From NCBI GenBank assembly GCA_020205615.1, contig CM035170.1, forward strand, positions 25,826,027 to 25,890,026: a DNA stretch of 64,000 nt. Reading direction: 5' to 3'. Source of the DNA: Panax quinquefolius. Lineage: Eukaryota > Streptophyta > Magnoliopsida > Apiales > Araliaceae. The notes beneath the pieces were generated by a model. That model was not told the DNA's origin, did no database searches, and saw only the letters and a program-made list of their open reading frames with translations. The first letter of the stretch is position 1; each line of letters begins with the position of its first letter. A program made the position numbers and the translations under genes. Shown here in pieces: positions 55,197 to 64,000 of this stretch.

Positions 55197-57974
55197 TGTG
55201 ATGAACGAGATTTTTGTAAATTAATTTTAATATTTATTAAATTAAATAAATATTTTTGATGATTTAATTATTGTATTAAATAATTATTTGATGCAATTGT
55301 GGTAGAATTAATTTAATTATATGTGTTACATTTATTAAATTAATGTGGAGAATAATTATTATTCAAGTATGTAATTATGTGAGCTTATTGAATTAAATGA
55401 AATATTTAATTAAGCATGCTATTATTTAATTATTAATTAGAGAGTTAATAATTTGACATTATTTATTAATGAGAAATTAATTATATTACTATGTGAAATT
55501 ATGAGAAGTTATTATATTTTATTTATATTAAATAAGATATATGAATTATTGTGTGCAAGTGGGTGTGACATGATTTAAACTATAGTATAAGAGGTTTTAT
55601 TAAATTAATTGGGTATAAGTCTTTTATACTAGCAAAACATGGCCTTAGTGGGAGTTATGGGATGATTACCAATGATTGGGTTAATTAACCATAAATGCAT
55701 GATTCTTATATCGACGTCTTCTTCATTCATTCTATTATTGCTAAGTCTGAGAGAGCTTTCACGAGAGAGATCTGAGTATTAGTTGAGAAGTCGAGAGAAA
55801 TTGATATTCATCTCTTATTAAAATCTACACTACGCTTTGGGTAATCTCCTCCTTCCCAATTTCTATTTTATGTCATTTAAATTCCATGAACATGGCTTTC
55901 AAAGTTTTTGGTTTAACCTCTGTAATTGGGATAGGAGTAATGATTATGGGTTGTGTATGTGTTATGACATATCACATCGTATTTAATTATATATATTATG
56001 TAACCATATCATCGGTTTCACGAAAAACACATGTCGATATATGTTTTTCAAAAACTTACTGAATTTGGGTTTTGGCCATATGACCTATATCGTGATATTT
56101 CATGTGTTGATCATATATTATCCCTAAATTTTACACTCGTATTTTATTATGCATGTTGATCTGAAGAGACCAAAGTTTAAATGAAGCGGATTAGGTGTTA
56201 TACTTGAATCCGTAGTGACAATTTTCATGTTTTATTATCAAAACCTTCAAGAACATCAAAGTCGATTGAAATTCACATATTTTATTTACGTGATTATGTG
56301 TTTTAATGGGTTAAAACCATTCTATAAATGTTGGGTTATGTTTATGCATGAATTACATCATATGGGTATGTCTAATTTCGAGTAGAAAATAAGAAATTGG
56401 GAGAAATTGGCATGTTCTATGATTTTTCGCGAACTACCATTTCACGTGTCTAATGCACGTGGCCGCAACGCCGGCCACACCGCTTATTTCTGTACTTGTG
56501 ACTCCATGTCTCGAAACCCAAAGTGCCACGGCGCCACAGCGCTTGAGAGTCCGAGTTAAAGCGCCATCGGCCACAAGGCGAAGACAGAGTGTAATAGTAT
56601 AGCCATGGAAATACCACTCTCCAGAAAGTTCAGAAATGAAATTTTTAAAAATGATTAAGTCTAGCAATGTGTTAGTAACTTAATGTAATGAACATGTAAA
56701 CATGTTAGAAGTATAATGTGATGATAAAATAGATGTTTAACATGTAAATAACATAATTGCATGTGGATTGAGTTATGGAATACATAATTAAATTATTATT
56801 CATGAAGTGATATTATGTGATAGTAAATGTGATAATTTGACTAAGTATAGTCATAACCAAAGTTTAGACAAAAGAATGATCATTGATGATTAGTTAAGTT
56901 ATAATGAACTGGTATTATGAATGTGAATGGTATCTAGGATTTAAATCAAAGAACGAGTTTAGTTAAAGTGTAACCTACGCACGAGGCAAGTTTCCTAATC
57001 CTACTTGTCATTATTGTTCAAGTTTATTATTTACCTCGAGTAAATTTTCATTACTATTATTCAAGTTCAAATGTTATACTAAAGATTGATTATCTATTCA
57101 AAGCATGATTCAGTTATACAATAATTGTCCTATTGTATACCTCTTGAGATTATTATTCAATTTGAATATCATTATTGTTGAAACTTATTAGACTAGTGAA
57201 CCTTATTGATTCGACTAGTCCATAGTTGATGAACGTTCTAAATTTCAGAACCCTTATTGAATTATCCAAACCAAACTTCCTTTGGTGCGGACTCGAATGT
57301 CAAACTGAGATGAGCAACCCTGTAAAGGGATTTACTTATGCGTTAGCGTTAAGATATTGTGCATAGTATGGTACTAAGGGTTGATCCCCCTAAGTACGAG
57401 AAGAAAGGTCCATAGTCTTATGACTGTTAAAGGTTTCAAGTATAACCCTTGATAACCTATGACATAGTTCAAGGTCTTATGACCCTCAGAATTCTTTTGA
57501 TTCTTGTTATTCATTCTTGATTTAAAAGTTAAGCTTTTATTCAGATGTCTTTGATTCACTCGCATGTTATTATACTATTATTTCATTGTTATAATTGTGG
57601 GCAATAGTGCTCACTCGTGCTTATTAATAACATTGCAGTTGAGAACGAAATAACCGATGAACCTTCCACTAGAAAAGGCAAGGGCAAAGTTAGCAAGTGA
57701 TGAAGACTTGTTATTTTATTTGATGATGTATTTATGTTAGACTTGAGTTAATGATGTTGTTTAAGACTTATTGTTTATATTTCCTCCCAAATGTTTAAGG
57801 TTAGTTTAACCTGGGATTATGTTTATGATTCAAATGTTGTAACCCTATAAAGGGAAGATTTTATTTCTATCTATTGCATGGTTTGCATTTATTATGGGTA
57901 GATAGATAGATGATATTTGTAGAGTGAACACCAAATCCCGTGGAATCGAAGTACCCAGATTTGGGGGTGTCATA
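55197..57974 (+). mobile_element. 3' LTR of F
   Basis: TGTGATGAACGAG to GGTGTCATA (terminal CA mutated to TA). 2778 bp. It is collinear with the 5' LTR but retains 57260-57635, which the 5' LTR has lost. It also carries several small differences, densest in the GC-rich part at 56430-56600. Followed by the ATATT target duplication. Confidence 0.9.
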
Positions 57975-58760
57975 ATATTTGGATCACTTTGTGATCATCT
58001 TTTTGATGACATCCTCATTTACTCCAAAAGCTGATACTCCAAAAGCTTCATGAAAATAAGCTTTATGCCAAATTGAAAAAATACGAGTTCTGGCTTGAGG
58101 AAGTAACATTCCTTGGGCACGTAATATCAAATCATGGAATATCGGTTGACCCGACAAAGATTGAAGCAATTCAAAGATGGGAGCAACATAAGTCAGTGAT
58201 CAAAGTACGTAGCTTTCTTGGCTTAGCTTGTTATTACCAGAGATTTGCGGAAGGGTTTTCTCGAATCGTTACTCCATTAACTCAGCTGACTCGAAAAGAT
58301 ACAAAATTCGGTTGGAGCGAGGAATATGAAAAGATTTTTCAAGAACTGAAGATAAGGCTCATTTTAGAACCCATTCTAATAATACCAGCTAGTTCGGAGG
58401 GATTTTTCATATACAGCGATGTTTTAGGCAAGGGTTTAGGATGTTTTCTCATGCAACATGAGAGATTCATAGCCTATGTAACACGACAACTCAAAGAATA
58501 TGAGAGGAATTATCATACCCATGATCTAGAGTTGGTAGTTGTCATTTTTGCGCTTAAGATTAGGAGGCATTACCTGTATGGAGAGAAGGTGGAGATCTAT
58601 ACGGATCATAAAAGCCTCAAATATTTCTTCACTCAAAAGGAACTCAACATGCGATCAACGACGATGGCTTGAGCTATTAAAAGATTACGATCATACAATT
58701 TAATACCATCTTGGAAAATCGAACGTAGTAGCTGACGCATTGAGTTGATGATCATATGCG
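57975..58760 (+). pseudogene. Element E reverse transcriptase end and RNase H
   Basis: Continues the RT cut at 46881: LDHFVIIF then DDILIYS after a one-base frameshift (the catalytic DD box, 58006-58030). Piece 58073-58672 holds [71 protein letters not shown] and [19 protein letters not shown]. It then breaks near 58665 before VVADAL (58727). Confidence 0.85.
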
Positions 58761-59874
58761 GGTACGAGTGTGATATTGTCAACGCAAAGGCCCATTTTGT
58801 ATGACTTACAAAGGATGTAGATAGAGTTAAAGACTATAGGGACCCATGTGATGATGGCGAATATACGAGTAGAATTGACTTTAATCGATAAAGTTAAAGT
58901 TGTTCAAGCTACAGACCTGGAGCTGTTGCGTATGAGGAAGAAAGTGCAAGAAGGTGTTATTCCCGAAGCAAGAATCGATGAAGAAGGAATACTTTGAGTC
59001 AACTCCAGACTTTATGTTCCTAATGATTCTGACTTGAAGTATAAAATCATGACGGAGGCGCACAACACACCATTTGCAATCTATCCTGAGAGTACCAAAA
59101 TGTATCGTGATCTTCGACTTACATTTTAGTGGAGCAATATGAAGAGAGAGATAGCGAGGTTTATCTCAAGGTATCTAGCTTGTCAACGAGTCAAGGCAGA
59201 GCATCAAGTGCCAAAAGGTCCATTGTAACCACTTGAAATTCCAGAATGGAAGAGGGAGCACATTACCATGGATTTTGTTACTGGTCTTCCCAAGGTTTCT
59301 CAAGGCATATATGCGATTTGGGTCATTTTTGATAGATTGACCAAGTATGCTCATTTCTTATCGATACGAGAAACTTATACACTTGAACATCTTGCTCGTA
59401 CATACGTAAAAGAGATTGTAAGATTGCATGGTATGCCAATATCCATAGTTTTTGATCGAGACCCAAGATTCACTTCACGATTTTGGGTTAGTTTGAAAAA
59501 AGCTATGGGCACAGATTTACGATTTAGTTCGGCATATCATCCTCAAACAGATGGGCAGTTGGAGAGGACTATTTAAACTCTTGAAGATTTATTAAGACTT
59601 TGTGTCATTGTCTTCAAAGGAAGTTGGGACAAGTTCTTACCATTGGTGGAGTTTTCCTACAACAACAGTTATCAAGCAAGTATTGGCAAGGCTCCATTTG
59701 AAGCATTGTATTGAAGAAAGTGTCGTTCTCCAGTATGCCGGGATGAGGTGGGTGAAGCAACATTGTTGGGATCGGAGTTGGTACGTATAACTATGGAAAA
59801 TATTCAAACGATCCGACAACGTATAAAAACCTCACAAGATCGATAAAAGAGTTATGTTGATCTTCATCGAAAGG
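58761..59874 (+). pseudogene. Element E integrase (cut by assembly gap)
   Basis: The zinc-binding segment is around 59060-59200 (YPESTKMYRDL, MKREIARFISRYLACQRVK). The core has ITMDFVTGLPKVSQGIYAIW (first Asp), [15 protein letters not shown] (second Asp) and [15 protein letters not shown] (Glu), then a TAA. Further on are [20 protein letters not shown] and a stop in the ALY-stop-RKCRSP context. The reading runs into the N run at 59875, so GPF/Y and any chromodomain are not visible. Confidence 0.85.
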
Positions 59875-59974
59875 NNNNNNNNNNNNNNNNNNNNNNNNNN
59901 NNNNNNNNNNNNNNNNNNNNNNNNNNNNNNNNNNNNNNNNNNNNNNNNNNNNNNNNNNNNNNNNNNNNNNNNNN
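59875..59974. other. Assembly gap (100 N)
   Basis: Exactly 100 undetermined bases, the usual placeholder for a gap of unknown size. Plus-strand element E lies on its left and minus-strand element G on its right, so the E/G boundary is hidden here. Confidence 0.99.
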
Positions 59975-60359
59975 AAGTAAATACAAAGCCAAACTTATAG
60001 TGGACAAAGTAAACCCGGCTCTCCTCGACTCTTCGGACAGCGAACACAATAAAGAAGCTTAAAGATACCACTCCATCCGTAGCTTTAGGACTACCTGTAA
60101 AGACATATCTCCTTTGTAAAAAGTTAGATATCAATGAAATGATTAACAAGTTCTTATCCTTATTACACCTTTGACCATTTCTTGTCAATAATTCATCATC
60201 AATCAACTTGAAAAATGTATAATCTTAATCTGTTAATCAATAACTAAGCAAGTCATATAACAGATAAGGTTAAGTAATAATGCGACCTGAACTCAACACT
60301 TAAACAAAATTAGGTAATAAAGTAATGCAATACTTATTCGTTACCGAAGTGTGAGGTAG
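59975..60359 (-). mobile_element. Unassigned, probable 3' untranslated part of Tat element G
   Basis: No ORF that I can support. The apparent minus ORFs here run through the N gap. It leads into the 105-bp tandem array, and its position agrees with the 3' untranslated side of a minus-strand element. Confidence 0.35.
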
Positions 60360-60900
60360 ATTTGCATCATAGGGAATTTGTTTACCACAAAGGGCCTAAT
60401 AAACCCACAGGATTCCACCGACCAGATAGGCTACCATCGAATGGTCAACAAGTTCACCCGAACCTCCTTACACCGATGAAGTTTGCCTACCACGGGCGGG
60501 CGACATAAATTCATAAGGACCACTGCCCAGAAGGCTACCATCGAATGGCCAGTGAGTCCACTTCAACCTCCTAACACCGATGAAGTTTGCCTACCAATGA
60601 AGGGCCCCGACAAATTCATAAGGACCACCTGCCGAGAAGGCTACCATCGAATGGCAAGTGAGTCCACCCGAACCTCCTAACACCGATGAAGTTTGCTTAC
60701 CACAAAGGGCCTGACAAATTCATAAGGACCACCTGCCGAGAAGGCTACCATCGAATGGCCAGCGAGTCCACCCGAACCTCCTAACACCGATGAAGTTTGC
60801 CTACCACGAAGGGCCTGACAAATTCATATGGACCACCTGCCGAGAAGGCTATCATCGAATGGCCAGCGAGTCCACTCGAATCTCCTAACACCGAGGTAGA
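60360..60900. repeat. Tandem repeat, unit about 104-106 bp (about five copies)
   Basis: Units begin with GATGAAGTTTGCCTACCA at 60475, 60579, 60685 and 60789, with a more diverged copy before them. Each contains GGGCCTGACAAATTCATA, AAGGCTACCATCGAATGGCC and AGTCCACCCGAACCTCC. Tat-lineage retrotransposons are known to carry variable tandem repeats between pol and the 3' LTR, from which satellites can arise. This array fits that place. Confidence 0.9.
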
Positions 60901-61299
60901 ATTTGTTCGTGCCTATCAGACTATGGATGAGCTATCGAAATCCTTCATAAATGCTTCAAACTTCGATCCCATGAACTGGCGTCTGTTAACCTGAACCCTA
61001 GGCAATGGACCCAATATGACTACCCCCTAGACAACAAAAGGTATAGGAGATAAAATCGAATAGAGCCTTTTTGGTGGCTGATGTGGGATCGAACTATTCA
61101 GCTTGCACAAATATCCACATGAAATCCTCCGAAGAATACCCCTAGCTTCGGACGGCACCAAAACTCCTCAAGAAGGGAAATGAGCCCAAAATAGAATACC
61201 CATATGCAAACAAATCCCCAAACTCTCGCTTCAAATAAGTGTCAGCAATAGTTTTGTTAGACTCCTCAGCTTCTCCCTAACCTTCATCAGCTTATTTCA
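60901..61299 (-). other. Degenerate internal sequence of element G
   Basis: Between the tandem array and the RNase H remnant I see no motif and only short ORFs in either strand. It probably represents eroded pol or 3' untranslated sequence. Confidence 0.35.
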
Positions 61300-61640
61300 T
61301 CATCCCTAAGGACATGGCTTACATAGTAAGCCAGGTGCTGCTTACCCCCAACTTAACACACCAAAACTGTTCCTACTACCGTCAAACTAGGTGCCAAATA
61401 TAAGTACGACGGTTCAACAGGAATTAGCTTCGCCATCAAAGGTACCGAAGAAAGATATGCCTTGATTCTTTGGAAGGCGTCTTCACATTCTGAAGTACAC
61501 CAGAACATTTTAGCTTTCTTCGGCCTTTTCCACATATCAAAGACCGGGAAACATCTTCATGCCGATTTGGACATAAACCTTCTCAAAGCCTCTTCTAAAT
61601 ACTCTTGTCTTTTCTATTCGAATTTGGAGCTTTAGACGGG
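61300..61640 (-). pseudogene. Element G RT/RNase H connection remnant (Tat lineage)
   Basis: The open piece 61535-61353 reads KKAKMFWCTSECEDAFQRIK, AYLSSVPLMAKLIPVEPSYL and YLAPSLTVVGTVLVC. This is the junction between RT thumb and RNase H in Tat-type elements, usually W-x-x-ECExAFQxLKxYLxxPPLL...LYLAVS. Frameshifts occur on both sides. All of RT proper, protease and integrase are missing. Confidence 0.75.
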
Positions 61641-61714
61641 CATCTCCAAAGACGAGTATCCACAGGGCGGTGTGCCCTCAATGGATTCTCAAGAGTGCGC
61701 TCGGATCTGCTTTC

Positions 61715-62330
61715 ACCATAATCCAGTAAACCGACAGTATGGAGTACCTCTTGATCGGTCCAGGAAAATGGCTGCTGGGTCTTCGTCTACATCTGCTTCG
61801 ACCATCGTCCCAAGAACCAATAGGGCGGAGTACCCTCTTCGGTCAATCAGGAAAATGGCTACTAGGTCTTCGTCTACATCTGCTTCGACCATCGTCCCGA
61901 GAACCAATAGGGCGGAGTACCCTCTTCGGTCAATCAGGAAAATGACTGATGGGTCTTCGTCTACATCTGTTTTGACCATCGTCCCGAGAACCAATAGGGC
62001 GGAGTACCCTCTTCGGTCAATCAGGAAAATGGCTGTTGGGTCTTCATCTACATCTACTTCGACCATCGTCCCGAGAACCAATAGGGCTGATAACCCTCTT
62101 CGGTCAATCAGGAAAATGGCTGTTGGGTCTTCATCTACATCTGCTTTGACCATCGTCCCGAGAACAAATAGGACAGAGTACCCTCTTCGGTCAATTAGGA
62201 AAATGGTTGTTCGGTCTTCGTCTCCATCTGCTTCGACCATAATCTTGAGAAACGATAGGGCAGAGTACCCTCCTTGGTTAATCAGAGGAATGGCTGTTGG
62301 GTCTTCATTTATCCCGAGGTCGGCCTCGAG
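61715..62330. repeat. 87-bp tandem repeat, seven copies, open on both strands
   Basis: Copies of GGAAAATGGCTGCTGGGTCT... start at 61762, 61850, 61937, 62024, 62111, 62198 and about 62285, a period of 87-88 bp. Because 87 is a multiple of three, frames stay open: plus 61672-62460 (unit RAEYPLRSIRKM...SSSTSASTIVPRTN, 29 residues) and minus 62240-61713 (unit GTMVEADVDEDPTAIFLIDR...). It lies between gag start and the RNase H remnant of G. Confidence 0.9.
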
Positions 62331-62338
62331 ATATATCT

Positions 62339-62614
62339 TCAGAGTGCATAGGCTTCTTTCCGTTGTTTCAGAAGAACTTCTAAAACTTTATCATCTTCTT
62401 CGGCCATCTTGGCCAACTTGGACGCTCTGTCAGTCTGACCCTCTCGGTGTAGGGTTCTAAGCAGTGTGCCTTCTACCCTTTTTCGATCCTGATAAGGTTT
62501 TTTGCTAGCAGCATAAGTTAATCTTCTTCTGGCATCACCATGGACTCTCGAACGAGAATCTTTCGAAACAGCCAACGGTTGTCTTTCAAGGGTAACTGTT
62601 CTACTCTTCACCAT
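62339..62614 (-). pseudogene. Element G gag N-terminus
   Basis: From ATG 62614: MVKSRTVTLERQPLAVSKDS, then RSRVHGDARRRLTYAASKKP and a charged end KLAKMAEEDDKVLEVLLKQR before TGA 62341. It lies about 60 bp after the PBS, where Tat gag begins. A full gag is several hundred codons, so this is a truncated start joined to the 87-bp array. The composition (basic, Arg-rich) fits a Tat gag leader, but I see no diagnostic domain. Confidence 0.5.
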
Positions 62615-62675
62615 AACTTCCGACGTAGAATAGTTAAGAGTTGTGATTGAAAATATCAAGGACACTAGAACACAT

Positions 62676-62694
62676 CCCCTCCTTCTAGAGCCAA
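62676..62694 (-). other. Probable primer binding site of element G
   Basis: Minus strand TTGGCTCTAGAAGGAGGGG directly follows the LTR edge GGCGTTAACA. The TTGGxxCTAGAAGGAGGG pattern is one I associate with Tat-type elements. The priming tRNA is not certain. Confidence 0.55.
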
Positions 62695-63250
62695 TGTTAA
62701 CGCCAAGATCTTTCCTCGCGTCCCAATCACGTAAGACACGTCCGATATCCTGCGCGATAGAAACACGACCAATCACCCAAAGCTTGATTTACCGGATCGC
62801 TTAGATAGCTCCGTAAGACTCAGTACATGCGATCATAAGGTTAACAATGGAGGAAATAATCTCTAGTGCTTGAGAGAGAAAATAATTCAATTACCTTTAG
62901 ATTGAGTGATCCTTGCTAATATATACTCCAAAGTCTGGTTTGTCTCTCAGATGAAATCGACTTCCGTGCCCATGCCTTTAAGTACTAAGCCTCGTCCCAA
63001 TCCTCATTAAATACAATGCGAGAGATGACAGTCAAAGTTTATACCCATAATCATTACCGGTCAAAGCCCAAGTAGAACCGTACTCACCAAATGGTTCGGC
63101 CCACTATCCGGCCCAATACTCCATATGCCCCAAATAAAGATATTATCCACCTAATGGGTCGGCCCAATGAACCGGCCCATTACTTTCAAGACCTACCCAA
63201 CATGTCTAAAGTATTATGGCCCACCAAAATTAATTGTATTCTCCAAAAAG
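62695..63250 (-). mobile_element. Probable 5' LTR of element G (outer edge uncertain)
   Basis: Inner edge TGTTAACGCC beside the PBS. No ORF. It contains a cluster of five GGCCCA motifs (63098-63223), site-II-like on the minus strand, placed where a U3 promoter would be. I cannot see the outer terminus. Sequence after about 63250 is AT-rich and different in character. Confidence 0.5.
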
Positions 63251-63289
63251 TGATTTTTTTTTTAAAAACATTAATTAATTACAATTAAC

Positions 63290-64000
63290 TTTCTATTTAT
63301 CCAAAATTTGGAAGAAGATTCTAAGCATTTCAACTCATATTTTGAAATGACCTATCAAGTATTCACTTTTTCAAGCCTTCATTCGAGGATAAAGTACAAA
63401 AGTAATAAATTTTCATAATTAAATATACAACCACAATAATGATAACTTGAGATTTAAAGATCTGGTGATGATCGAGAAATCGGATAGTCTTATAATTAAG
63501 TTTAAGAATAATTATTGAATAAAATAAATATTTATTGATAATTATCTATTTTATGTGTTTAAAGGACATGCTATGACTTGGATTGTGTTTACGTGTTAGA
63601 ATATACGAACTATGATTTTCTATAAGAAAATAATTTTTTTTTGGGAAAAGACATAAATATACTATTCACACTAAAAACCCTTTTACTTTTTTTTCGATTT
63701 TACAGTACTTCTTGTTAAATTATATTAACCATTCCAAATTGTTAATCATGATTTCATCAGTATTTATGACCATTTCTCAATGTACCATATACTTATCAAC
63801 TTAAATCCACATATGATAAAATTAAGATGAACACCCTAAATAACTAATTCACTACATCTCTATGTGAATTATAATTAAAAAAAATTCTAAAACACACGAA
63901 TTCCCTATTAGATTACATGCGATGTGTATGTACATCTCTATCATAGACACAAATCATGAATTCCATCGTCATGTAGAAAACACAATCACATGCTATTATA
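63290..64000. other. AT-rich sequence, nothing recognised
   Basis: No ORF of useful length, tandem repeat or terminal repeat found in either strand. Confidence 0.5.

Larger units (their letters stand above)
46882..57974 (+). mobile_element. Full-length Tekay-type chromovirus F (11.1 kb)
   Basis: Complete structure: 5' LTR 46882-49296, decayed PBS, leader ORF, gag, protease, RT, RNase H, integrase, chromodomain, PPT 55185-55196 and 3' LTR 55197-57974. A 5-bp target duplication ATATT flanks it (46877-46881 and 57975-57979). Removing F restores a continuous RT reading in element E across the junction. Stops and frameshifts throughout mean it cannot move by itself. Confidence 0.92.

Overview
The window is plant nuclear DNA, very probably from a eudicot, and it consists almost entirely of nested retroelements. 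I see no host gene, rRNA, tRNA or CRISPR array. The evidence is AT-rich intergenic sequence, Ty3/gypsy chromovirus polyproteins of the Tekay/Del type with C-terminal chromodomains, Ogre/TatIV and Tat-type pol remnants, and an endogenous caulimovirid-like provirus. The species cannot be read from the sequence. Every coding region carries stops, frameshifts or lost catalytic residues, so the locus looks like old, silenced heterochromatin. A run of 100 N (59875-59974) is an assembly gap.

Layout (letters are mine). 1-9206: element A, a minus-strand Tekay-type element with the end of its 3' LTR (1-317), an internal region (318-6193) and a 5' LTR of about 3 kb (6194-9206). 9207-10241: gag and PBS of an older minus-strand element B, cut by A. 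10242-11320 plus 14155 to about 17045: B's LTR, split by solo LTR S (11321-14154, target duplication AAGGA). 17051-18561 and 38440-43459: the two halves of decayed minus-strand element C (pol on the left; gag, leader, PBS and LTR on the right). C is split by a 19.9-kb insertion.

18562-38434: element O, an Ogre/TatIV-type element flanked by a GCAGC target duplication. Its two LTR arms face each other in inverted orientation. The left arm (18562-21368) is intact. The right arm (26992-28244 plus 36806-38434) is interrupted by provirus V (28245-36805), which sits in a TA microsatellite. V carries movement-protein, coat-protein, protease, RT/RNase H and a second ORF, all broken.

43460-45243: PPT and chromodomain of element D, sharing the 39907-43459 LTR with C in a tandem arrangement. 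From 45244: plus-strand element E (probable LTR, RT, RNase H, integrase to the gap at 59874). E is split in RT by full-length plus-strand Tekay-type element F (46882-57974, target duplication ATATT). 59975 to about 63250: remains of a minus-strand Tat element G with two tandem-repeat arrays, a gag start, PBS and LTR. 63290-64000 holds nothing I recognise.

The most interesting signals are: (1) an array of short hairpins with a constant AGATAACC loop and covarying stems in the U3 of element O; (2) inverted LTRs within one target duplication; (3) a coiled-coil ORF between PBS and gag, shared by three Tekay-type copies (A, C, F); (4) CAG-to-TAG stops throughout the provirus. Relative age follows from nesting: B, C and D are oldest, then A, S, O and E, then F (in E) and V (in O).
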